From NCBI GenBank assembly GCA_006176705.1, contig QRFJ01003026.1, positions 124,001-188,000 of the forward strand: a stretch of DNA of 64,000 nt. The letters are read 5' to 3'. Numbering within the stretch: position 1 is the stretch's first letter; every line of letters begins with the position of its first letter. Position numbers and translations under genes: made by a program. Source of the DNA: Cocos nucifera (Eukaryota > Streptophyta > Magnoliopsida > Arecales > Arecaceae). The notes below the pieces were generated by a model. That model was not told the origin of the DNA and made no database searches. It saw nothing but the letters and a program-made list of their open reading frames with translations. This document shows positions 12,367 through 24,300 of the stretch, one piece after another.

Positions 12367-15300
12367 GTAAGTGATTTATATCAAATTGGTCTTCCTCTTT
12401 GATTACATTTCTTTTTCTGTTTTTATTTGAGAACCATGGCTACCAATTTGATAATGAATGCCCTTGTTTGTTTTGTTGGAATTACAATCATAACTTTGTT
12501 TGTGTTAGTGAGTGAAATTTCATGATACAATTCTTGAATAGAACCTAAGTTTTGAAATGCTAAGATCTTGGTTGTTGGGAAGGTGAGGAAATTTTGGAAA
12601 CAACCTAGAATTCCAGGATATCAGCCAAATATTAGTAACTGAGATATTGATATGTCAGTTGATGCAGTAAAACCAGAATTAGTTACTTTTTGTAAGGAAT
12701 TGATGGTGACATTTATTTATTAGAAAATCCATTTAAGGAAATAAAAGAAAAATGACAAGTATTTTGGAAAATATATTGACAATGTGCTAGCCATATCTTG
12801 GGATGTAATAGTTTTATTGTTAGAATCAACAATGGTTGAGATCATGGTCTGCCATATCGCCTAGTACTGAGGTATAGGAATCTATACCAAAGTATATGCA
12901 CCTATATCGAGGCATACTGAGATAAAAATTTAGAAAAATAGTTAGAGAGCTATTTTGGTACAGGGTGTATACGGTACCATACCGATTGTATAGAACTAGT
13001 AAGATACCGATATGGTACCTAGGACCAAGGTTATGGACCTTCGTTGAGATTTTAAACATATCATATTGGTGGGTGCTTGATGTGGATACATACTGATGTC
13101 TTAGCCAAGATGGATACCTTGAGTAGAACTTGTTAGATATATGTGCCCTAGAAGCCAGAATTGGCTGACACTTGTAATACACTTCTAGGGGCAAAATTGT
13201 AATTTTGACTAAAAGCAATAAATGGGTTATTTTCTATCACATATGTGTATTTAGTGTCTGTGATACATCCTTTGAGTTAATGGTAATGATAATTCATATT
13301 TTCAAGAGTTGAAAATTTAAGACATGAATAATCATTGTTAACTCATAAATTGCTTCCGACCATAGGATCATCATGAGGATGGTGATTGATCCGGAAGGTT
13401 GGTGTACAATCGCTTCTCTTTAGTAGATGAGTCTTAAGTCTACGGTGTGGAGACACCGGAGCGAGAGTACAGGTATTCGTTAGAGAACCAGGGCACTGAG
13501 CGTGACCACCTCGAGTAGTCATTAGGGAGTCTACCCTCTCGTCAATGATTGACTCGATGCTGCAGTAGTGTGTTTGGTTCTTTGATCTGAGGTGCATCGG
13601 CAGTTCATCTTGAGGGTGTTATAGTTTGACTACATCATTACTCGGTCTCCTAGCCATATGAAACCCTGAGGTGTATGTTGGCTATGACATGTTCATTGTA
13701 GGAACTGGATGGCATCAAGATGGAATCTATCTACCTCGGTGGTAGAGGAGCAGCCCTATGATAATCATGAGAATCAAGTCCAGAAGCCCATGGCCATAGC
13801 AGAATGAAATAATAGAAAGAGTTTCTATTTAGATTTTTACATTGGACTCGAATCGAATGATTACATCATATGACAAAGACTAGGGTTTGACGAGTTTACC
13901 TTAACCCTAATCTGATCGGGGCTCAAGATAGAAGAACTGAATCACACAGGTAGCTGCACCAAGAGGTTCGCATTCAGCTCTGATGGGTTGCCACCATATA
14001 CTGCTAGGTGTCACTAGTGGATTTTGGGAGCAATTAGAATGATTTAGATGATCAATCATTCTAGCTGTTCGAATCAGAAGAGTTCTGATCCATCGAAAGG
14101 AGTTTCGATGATGTCGATGATAGAAATCATGACATATCCCATTACCATACAGAACTGAACCTAACTGGGTCACACAAACAAGGGTTTGAATCTGGTGATC
14201 ATCAATTGAACTGATATAGTTTAATTGATCTGAATGAGATTCAATTAGGTTCAAGGAAATCGTGCTAGCACTCGATTGAACCTAACGTTCTTCTTTTGCT
14301 ATCATAAATAAGTTGTCCTATCTGAGCCAAAGGAGTTTGTGCTCAATCAGAGGCCTTCATATGGTCTGACTGGAGGTTGTCCAAGTCAGAATAGGTTGTC
14401 TTATTTTATAAGACATTACCTGTTATTTTTGGTCACCTGCCATTTCTTGTTCTTTGACTTTGGTCAAAAGTTTACCTTTGATTGGTCAAACGTTGACCAT
14501 TGACACTTTGACTTTTGACCACATGTCATGCACCTATTGGAGAGCTGGTGGGGGCTTGTCCTCCTGCCAGAACCTGGTAAGGAGAAGGGCGCACGCCACC
14601 CTAGGCGTGTGCCCAAGTTGGAGGCGCCTAGGAGTCCTTGTTGGACAAGGACTCCATCTCCTTTTTGGATTCCAATTAGAGTTCTTCTAAGAACCAACTT
14701 TGACTGGTCTTAGGCGCCCTCTAAGTAGGAATCCAAGGGTCTCTATTCCCACCAATCAGATTTAGATCTGATTTCACAAAGGGTTGTGATTGGTTGGGAA
14801 GAAGAGGAGTTGGATCATAGCTAGTCTATAAATAAGACCCTGTATCCAACTCAGATTATTAGATATATGATGAGATCATAGTTTCCCCACGCCCCAAGGC
14901 TGCCTCTCCCCTCCCTCTCCACGCCAAACCACCTTCTCCCCTTGCTCTCCACATCCAAAAGGAGTTTTGGACCTTGGTTGGTGCGATTCAGATCAAAGAA
15001 AGGCGATCAAAAGTAAGAAGGCTGCGCTGCTGCAAAGGACAACTGCTCATCTTCAAAAAGAGTTTTGAAGATCCTCCAGATCAGATCCAGATCTGATTTT
15101 TGGAGGCGTGATAGAGAAGAAGAGGATCTCCAGATCCAACCCGAGTGGATACCGGTAGAGGCCAGGCGCTTGCGTGGCTAAGATCCAGAACCTTCCGCTG
15201 CAAATAGGATCATCAACAGGGTAATAGGATTACCCAGATCAGGTAAATTAAATTTGATTTAATTTATCTTTTAATTTTATTTTATTAAAATAATAAGAAT

Positions 15301-18300
15301 CAGATCTGAAACATATCAAGATCTGATTGGGATCAAGAGAAAAATTTTTGAAATATATCTCTTGATCTAATCAGATCTGAACGAACCTGGACTGGGAAAT
15401 CAGGATTTTCCTTCAGAACTATGTATCATTATCAAAGGAAAGCACTTTTTTTTTTGTCATCTGATCTAATTATTTTACTAGTTTGAGCTTTTGAATGGCT
15501 CTATAAGTCATATTTAGATTTAACTATTGTCCGATTATAAGGAAAAGAGAATAATATGGTTAAAACTTAAAAACTATTTGTCCATTGCATGCATTGTGCA
15601 CATGCAGCACTTCTCTTGTATACCAAATGCTTGGCACGTGTTTGACACAAGTTTGGAGATCTGCTGTCTACTAGAAGGCTTGGCTAGGGAACATTAGATT
15701 GAATAACTCTTTTTTTTAACCTTTATTAGTATCAATCTTGTGTTCCTTTATATTTGTGGGTGTGTTTCTGACATACTAAACACACACATGGGGGAGAGAG
15801 AAAGAGAGAAGTTTACAATTTACTATTCTATCCAAACTTCCAAAATTAATATAAATTTCATGAATGATCCCCTTTATGTATATTCTCATTTTCTTAACAT
15901 AGTCATGCCAAATGCCTACCATTTGATTAATAATCTTCATATTATCATTTTTTACCTTTCCACTTGCAGTTCATTTGTTTTGACCTTTCCCTAAAAAGTT
16001 CAATTGATTTTCAAATATTTGAAGCTTCTTTTCCTAAATCATGCTCCCGATTCACATACAAGGTTGTCAAGGAGGATATATGATCTCTAGTCTGTATGAA
16101 CATTATGTGCTGCATAGGGAATAGGCAACCACTAAGTTGCCTAGGCAGCTACCTAGTGACTTAGGCAGTCCATGTTCATCTTCGAACAGAAAGAGAAGAA
16201 TTAAATAAACAAAGAAATCTGAACTAATTGGCACAATACTCATGGTGGGAAATAATGTAGTGGATAGCTGTTTGTGTTGTGAAGAGTCTTTGCTTTCTCT
16301 CTGTTAGATATATGTGCCCTAGAAGCCAGAATTGGCTGACACTTGTAATACACTTCTAAGGGCAAAATTGTAATTTTGACTAATATCAATAAAATGGGTT
16401 ATTTTCTATCACATATGTGTGTTTAGTGTCTGTGATACATCCTTTGAGTTAATGGTAATGATAATTCATATTTTCAAGAGTTGAAAATTTAAGACATGAA
16501 TAATCATTATTAACTCATAAAATGCTCCCGACTATAGGATCATCATGAGGATGATGATTGATCCGGAAAGTTGGTGTACAATCGCTTCTCTTTAGTAGAT
16601 GAATCTTAAGTCTACGGTGTGGAGACATCGGAGCGAGAGTACAGGTACTTGTTAGAGAATGAGGGCACTGAGCGTGACCACCTCGAGTAGTCATTAGGGA
16701 GTCTACCTTTTCGTCAATGACTGACTTGATGCTGCAGTAGTGTGTCTGGTTCTTTGATCTGAGATGCATCGGCAGTTCACCTTGAGGGTGTTATAGTTTG
16801 ACTGCACCATTACTCGGTCTCCTAGCTATATGGAATCCTGAGGTGTATGTTGGCTATAGCATGTTCATTGTAGGAACTGGATGGCATCAAGATGGAATCT
16901 ATCTACCTCGGTGGTAGAGGATCAGCCCTATGATGATCATGAGAATCAAGTCCAGAAGTCCATGGCTATGGCGAAGTGAAATAATAGAAAGAGTTTCTAT
17001 TTAGATTTTCACATCGGACTCGAATCGAATAATTACATCATATGACAAACTAGGATTTGACGAGTTCACCTTAACCCTAATTTGATCGAGCCTCAAGATA
17101 GAAGAATTTAATCACACAGATAGCTGCACCAAGAGGTTCACATTCAGCTCTGATGGGTTGCCACCATATACTGCTAGGTGTCACTGATGGATTTTGGGAG
17201 CAATTATAATGATTTAGATGATCGATCATTCTAGCTGTTCGAATCAGAAGAGTTCTGATCCATCGAAAGAAGTTTCGATGATGTCGATGATAGAGATCAT
17301 GACATATCCCATTACCATATAGAACTGAATCTAACTGGGTCACACAAACAAGGATTTGAATCTGGTGATCATCAATTGAACTGGTCTAGTTCAATTGATC
17401 TGAATGAGATTCAATTAGGTTCAAGGAAATCGTGCTAGCACTCGATTGAACCTAACGTTCTTCTTTTGCTATCATAAATAAGTTGTCCTGTCTGAGCCAA
17501 AGGAGTTTGTACTCAATCAGAGGCCTTCATATGGTCTGACTGGAGGTTGTCCAAGTCAGAAAAGGTTGTCTTATTTTACAAGACATTACCTGCCATTTTT
17601 GGTCACCTACAATTTTTTGTTCTTTGACTTTGGTCAAAAGTCTATTTTGATTGGTCAAATGTTGACCATTGACACTTTGACTTGTGACCACATGTCACGC
17701 ACCTATTGGAGAGCTGGTGGGGGCTTGTCCTCCTGCCAGAACCTGGCAAGGAGGGCGCACGCCACCCTAGGCGTGTGCCCAAGTTGGAGGCGCTTAGGAG
17801 TCCTTGTTGGACAAGAACTCCATCTCCTTTTTGGATTCCAATTAGAGTTCTCCTAAGAACCAACTTTGACTGGTCTTAGGCGCCCTCTAAGAAAAAATCC
17901 AGGGGACTCTATTCCCACCAATCAGATTTAGATTTCACAAAGAGTTGTGATTGGTTGGGAAGAAGAGAAGTTGGATCACAGATAGTCTATAAATAAGATT
18001 CTGCGCCCAACCCAGATTGTGATTGGAAGTGATTGAAAGGAATCACAATTTCCACGCCCCAAGGCTGCCTCTCCCCTCTTCCTCCACGCCAAACCACCTT
18101 CTCCCTCTCCTCTCCACATCCAAAAGGAGTTTTGGATTTTTGGTTGGTGCAATCCAGATCAAAGAAAGGCGACTGAAAGCTAGAAGGCTGCGCTGCTGCA
18201 AAGGACGACTGCTGATCTTCAAAAGGAGTTTTGAAGATCCTCTAGATCTGATCCAGATCTGATTTTTGGAGACGTGATAGAGAAGAAGAGGATCTCCAGA

Positions 18301-21300
18301 TCCAGTCCGAGTGGATACCGATAGAGGCCAGGCACTTGCGTGGCTAGATCCAGAACCTTCCGCTGCATACAAGATCATCAACGGGTAATAGGATTACCCA
18401 TATCAAGGTAAGTTAAATCTGATTTAATTTATTTAGATTTTATTTAATTTTTAAAATAATAATAATCAGATCCGAAACATATCAAGATTTGATTGGGATC
18501 AAGAGAAAAATTTTTGAAATATATCTCTTGATCTGATCAGAGCTGAACGAATCTGGTTTGGAAAATTAGGATTTTCCTTCAACTGGTATCAGAGCCAAGA
18601 TTCTAAAAGTGTTTAGATCTGATTTTAAATTTATTTTAATTAGAAAATAAATGATTTCAGATGTCATATGAGATGTGATCAGATCTGAAATCAGAAAAAA
18701 TTAAAATTAAATGATTTGGATCTAAGATTACCACATGCATAAACTTCAAAATTCCTTGGCCGAATTAATGAATATGCTGGTTATCACTGAGCTTTCTATG
18801 AAAGGTTCTAAAGGCTCAGTTCAGCTATGGAACGGACTTCTTCCAAAAGAAAGTCTTATGGAAAGAAAAAGAAGTCTGCGAAAAAGCAGAAGGTGGAAGG
18901 AGCAAAGAAGAAGAAGGCAGAACCAAAGAAAATGGCTGATGTCAAAGGAAAGTGTTTCCATTGCAACAGCGACGGCTATTGGAAGTGGAACTGCCCTACT
19001 TATCTGGCTACCTTGAAGAATAAGAAGGAAGGTCCTTCTGGAGGTATGCTCGTTATTCAGTCTAACTTTATGGTTTCTTCTGCATCCAGTTGGATGCTTG
19101 ACTCTGGTTCTAATGCTCATCTGTGCACTTCCATGCAGGGTATTGAGGATAGCAGGAGGTTGAGGGATGGAGATATGATCCTACGCGTCGGTAATGGAGC
19201 AAGAGTTGCTGCAGTAGCCGTGGGAGCATATCCTCTTCGATTACCATCTGGTTTAGACTTAGTTTTGAAAGACTGTTATTATGTGCCTGCAGCTAGCAGG
19301 AATTTGATTTCTGTTTCATGGACCATTGTAACATTCTTTATGAAAGAAATAAAATTGCAAATGATTTTCTTATTAATGGTCTTTATCAGCTACATATTGA
19401 TGTACCTGTTCTAACTATCGAGCAAAACGTGAATGCCAAACGACCTAGGGATAGTCCAAATGACAGATATCTATGGCACCTGAGATTAGGTCATATAGCA
19501 GAAAATAGGATCAACAAATTGGAGAAAAATGGGCTATTGAGTCCATTGACTTCCGAGTCATATCCAACTTGTGAATCCTGCCTTCAAGGCAAAATGACTA
19601 AACTCCCTTTTGTTGGACATGGGGAGAGGGCCATAGATCTCCTTGCCCTAGTACATACAGATGTGTGCGGCCCATTTGATGTGCCGGCTAGAGGCAATTT
19701 TGTCTACTTCATTACCTTTACCGATGATCTGTCTAGGTATGGGTATGTGTATCTTATGAGACATAAGTCTGAAGCTTTTGAAAAGTTCAAAGAATTCAGA
19801 CATGAAGTAGAAAAACAAACTGGAAAACCCATTAAGGTTCTTCGATCAGATCGAGGAGGTGAATACCTTAGCCGGGAATTCCTAGACTATCTCAAGGAAA
19901 ATGGCATAGTCTCTCAATGGACTCCACCAGGAACACCTCAACTCAATGGGGTTTCAGAACGGAGAAATCGGACCCTATTGGATATGGTTCGATCCATGAT
20001 GAGCTTCACAGACCTCCCTGATTTCCTTTGGGGACACTCATTGTTAACTTCAATCTATCTACTGAATAGGGTTTCCTCTAAAATCGTTCCTACCACACCG
20101 TATGAGATATGGCACGGTAAGAAACCAAGTCTGAGTCATCTCAGAATTTGGGGTTGTCCGGCTCATGTCAAAAGACAACAAGCGGACAAGTTAGAGTTTA
20201 GGTCCTTCAGAGCTCGATTCATAGGATATCCTAAAGAGTCATTAGGATACTATTTCTACATTCCAGAAGACCACAATGTGATTGTGAGTCGACATGCCAT
20301 CTTTCTTGAAAAATAGTTTATTCAAGATAGCGGCATTGGAAAAGCAGATCAAGCTTGATGAGAAAGTCTCACAAGTACAACGAGCTAAGGACCAATTGGA
20401 ACCAAATCAGGTTGAGCCAATAAGAACACTACCTCCTCCACCTCGTAGATCGGAAAGAGTTTTCCGTCCCCTGAAGAGATACTTAGGTATTATTTCAGAG
20501 GATGTAGAGGAAATGTTCCTCATAGGTAATGGTGCTCATGGTGATGATCCCAAAACCTACAACGAGGCGATATCAGATATCGACTCCTGAGAAATGGCTA
20601 GAGGCAATGCAGTCAGAAATTGACTCGATGCACTCAAACCAAGTCTGGACCTTGGTAGATCCACCAGAAGGTATAGTACCTATTGGGTGTAAATGGATCT
20701 TCAAGAGAAAGATTGGTGCAGATGGGAATGTGGAGACATTTCAAGGCTAGACTGGTGGCAAAAGGTTATAGTCAATGCGAAGGCATTGACTATCAGGATA
20801 CCTTTTCCCCAGTAGCTATGCTAAAATCCATCCGCACATTGCTTGCCGTTGCAGCCTATTTCGATTATGAAATATGACAAATGGACGTGAAAATGGCATT
20901 CTTAAATGGATATCTTGAGGAAGATATCTATATGGAACAGCCGCTAGGTTTCACATCCAGTGATACTGATCACAAGGTTTGCAAGCTGCAAAGGTCCATA
21001 TATGGACTTAAGCAAGCATCTCGGAGCTGGAACACTCGTTTCAATGATGTGATCAAAAAGTTTGGTTTCATCAAAAATGAAGAGGAACCATGTGTTTTCA
21101 AAAAGGTCAGTGGGAGCGCTGTTGTCTTCCTCGTATTGTACGTGGATGACATCCTCCTTATTGGGAATGATATTCCCATGTTGACATCAGTCAAGATTAT
21201 GGTTGTCCAAGGAATTCTCCATGAAAGACCTAGGTGAAGCATCCTTTATTCTAGGAATTAAGGTCTATAGGGATAGACCGAATAGGATGCTAGGACTTTC

Positions 21301-24300
21301 ACAGAAGATGTACATAGAGAAAGTACTAAAGAGGTTTAGTATGGAAAACTCTAAGAGGGGATTAATACCCTTCAGACATGGTATTCATCTTTCCAAGAAG
21401 ATGTGCCCCAGCACACCTGAGGAAATAGAATGCATGAGCAAGATCCCTTATGCTTCTGCAATAGGGAGCCTCATGTATGCCATGCTATGTACACGACCTG
21501 ATATAGCCCATGCTGTGAGTGTCACAAGCAGATATCAGTCAAATCCAGGTGAAGAACACTGGACTTCTGTGAAATGTATCCTTAAGTACTTGAGAAGAAC
21601 TAAGGATATGATGTTGGTCTTTGGTAATGGAGAACTCCAAGTCCAGGGATACACAGACTCGGATTTCATGTCCGATATAGATGATCGAAAGTCGACATCT
21701 GGGAGACTGTTTGTGTGCAATGGTGGTGCTGTCAGCTGGAAGAGTTCCAAGCAAACGGCGATACCACCTCATCCGCGATTACCTCGAGAAGGGTTACGTC
21801 GAGGTCAAGAGAGTCAACTCCACAGATAATGTGGCAGACCCACTTACAAAGCCGTTGGGCCAGCAGAAGATCGAAGCCCACCTTGAGAAGATGGGACTTA
21901 GACTTGTAGCCAATTGGCTTTAGGACAAGTGGGAGATTGTTAGATATATGTGCCCTAGAAGCCAGAATTGGCTGACACTTGTAATACACTTCTAGGGGCA
22001 AAATTGTAATTTTGACTAAAATCAATAAATGGGTTATTTTCTATCACATATGTGTATTTAGTGTCTGTGATACATCCTTTGAGTTAATGGTAATGATAAT
22101 TCATATTTTCAAGAGTTGAAAATTTAAGACATGAATAATCATTATTAACTCATAAAATGCTCCCGACCATAGGATCATCACGAGGATGGTGATTGATCCG
22201 GAAGGTTGGTGTACAATCGCTTCTCTTTAGTAGATGAGTCTTAAGTCTACGGTGTGGAGACACCGGAGCGAGAGTATAGGTACTCGTTAGAGAACGAGGG
22301 CACTGAGCGTGACCACCTCGAGTAGTCATTAGGGAGTCTACCTTCTCGTCAATGACTGACTCGATGCTGCAGTAGTGTGTCTGGTTCTTTGACCTGAGGT
22401 GCATCGGCAGTTCACCTTGAGGGTGTTATAGTTTGACTACACCATTACTCGGTCTCCTAGCCATATGGAACCCTGAGGTGTATGTTGGCTATAGCATGTT
22501 CATTGTAGGAACTGGATGGCATCAAGATGGAATCTATCTACCTCGGTGGTAGAGGAGCAGCCCTATGATGATCATGAGAATCAAGTCCAGAAGTCCATGG
22601 CCATGGCAGAGTGAAATAATAGAAAGAGTTTCTATTTAGATTTTCACATTGGACTCGAATCGAATGATTACATCATATGACAGAGACTAGGGTTTGACGA
22701 GTTCACCTTAACCCTAATCTGATCGGGGCTCAAGATAGAAGAACTGAATCACACAGGTAGCTGCACCAAGAGGTTCGCATTCAGCTCTGATGGGTTGCCA
22801 CCATATACTGCTAGGTGTCACTGGTGGATTTTGGGAGCAATTAGAATGATTTAGATGATCGATCATTCTAGCTGTTCGAATCAGAAGAGTTCTGATCCAT
22901 CGAAAGGAGTTTCGATGATGTCGATGATAGAGATCATGACATATCCCATTACCATACAGAACTGAACCTAACTGGGTCACACAAACAAGGGTTTGAATCT
23001 GGTGATCATCAATTGAACTGATCTAGTTCAATTGATCTGAATGAGATTCAATTAGGTTCAAGGAAATCGTGCTAGCACTCGATTGAACCTAACGTTCTTC
23101 TTTTGCTATCATAAATAAGTTGTCCTGTCTGAGCCAAAGGAGTTTGTGCTCAATCAGAGGCCTTCATATGGTCTGACTGGAGGTTGTCCAAGTCAGAAAA
23201 GGTTGTCTTATTTTGTAAGACATTACCTGCCATTTTTGGTCACCTGCCATTTCTTGTTCTTTGACTTTGGTCAAAAGTCTACCTTTGACTGGTCAAACGT
23301 TGACCATTGACACTTTGACTTTTGACCACATGTCATGCACCTATTGGAGAGCTGGTGGGGGCCTGTCCCCCTGCCAGAACCTGGCAAGGAGAAGGGCGCA
23401 CGCCACCCTAGGCGTGTGCCCAAGTTGGAGGCGCCTAGGAGTCCTTGTTGGACAAGGACTCCATCTCCTTTTTGGATTCCAATTAGAGTTCTTCTAAGAA
23501 CCAACTTTGACTGGTCTTAGGCGCCCTCTAAGGAGGAATCCAGGGGACTCTATTCCCACCAATCAGATTTAGATCTGATTTCACAAAGGGTTGTGATTGG
23601 TTGGGAAGAAGAGGAGTTGGATCACAGCTAGTCTATAAATAAGACCCTGTGCCCAACTCAGATTGTGATTGGAATGATTGAAAGAATCATAGTTTCCCCA
23701 CACCCCAAGGCTGCCTCTCCCCTCCTTCCTCCATGCCAAACCACCTTCTTCTCCCTTGCTCTCCACGTCCAAAAGGAGTTTTGGACCTTGGTTGGTGCGA
23801 TTCAGATCAAAGAAAGGCGATCAAAAGTAAGAAGGCTGCGCTGCTGCAAAGGACGACTGCTCATCTTCAAAAGGAGTTTTGAAGATCCTCCAGATCAGAT
23901 CCAGATCTGATTTTTGGAGACGTGATAGAGAAGAAGAGGATCTCTAGATCCAGCTCGAGTGGATACTGGTAGAGGCTAGGCACTTGCGTGGCTAGATCCA
24001 GAACCTTCCGCTGCATACAGGATCATCAACAGGGTAATAGGATTATCCAGATCAAGGTAAATTAAATCTGATTTAATTTATCTAGATTTTATTTAAATTC
24101 TAAAATAATAATAATCAGATCTGAAATATATCAAGATCTGATTGGGATCAAGAGAAAAATTTTTGAAATATATCTCTTGATCTGATCAGAGTTGAACGAA
24201 CCTGATCCAGGAAATCAGGATTTCCCTTCACTCTCATTATTAAATCTCTTTAATATCTTTTTATGTGCTAGTTTAAATTATTTAAGTATGTGATGGAAGC

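Larger units (their letters stand above)
16302..24230 (+). mobile_element. Copia LTR retrotransposon, complete ends but internally deleted
   Basis: 5' LTR 16302-18581, primer-binding site, internal region 18582-21937, polypurine tract and 3' LTR 21938-24230. A perfect CTCTC duplication sits at 16297-16301 and 24231-24235. The 3.36-kb internal region is short for Copia: compared with the copy at 30027-40345 it lacks most of the leader and the N-terminal half of gag, as well as a central block of RNase H. Several frameshifts and stops mean that it cannot encode its own mobility. Confidence 0.95.

Noticed and set aside
13343..13597. An antisense 84-codon open frame found in four LTR copies (also 16515, 22150 and 55302)
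   Set aside because: The LTRs are recent and similar, so shared open frames are expected. The older copies (about 39873 and 27800) have stops, and no domain is recognisable.
13907..14254. Antisense 115-codon and 88-codon open frames inside Copia LTRs (also 17077, 22714 and 55866)
   Set aside because: Same reason: they follow LTR identity, not selection, and are broken or altered in the diverged copies.
13131..24230. One large tandem element with three LTRs
   Set aside because: The first LTR has its own GAACT duplication on both sides and the second element its own CTCTC pair, so they are separate insertions.
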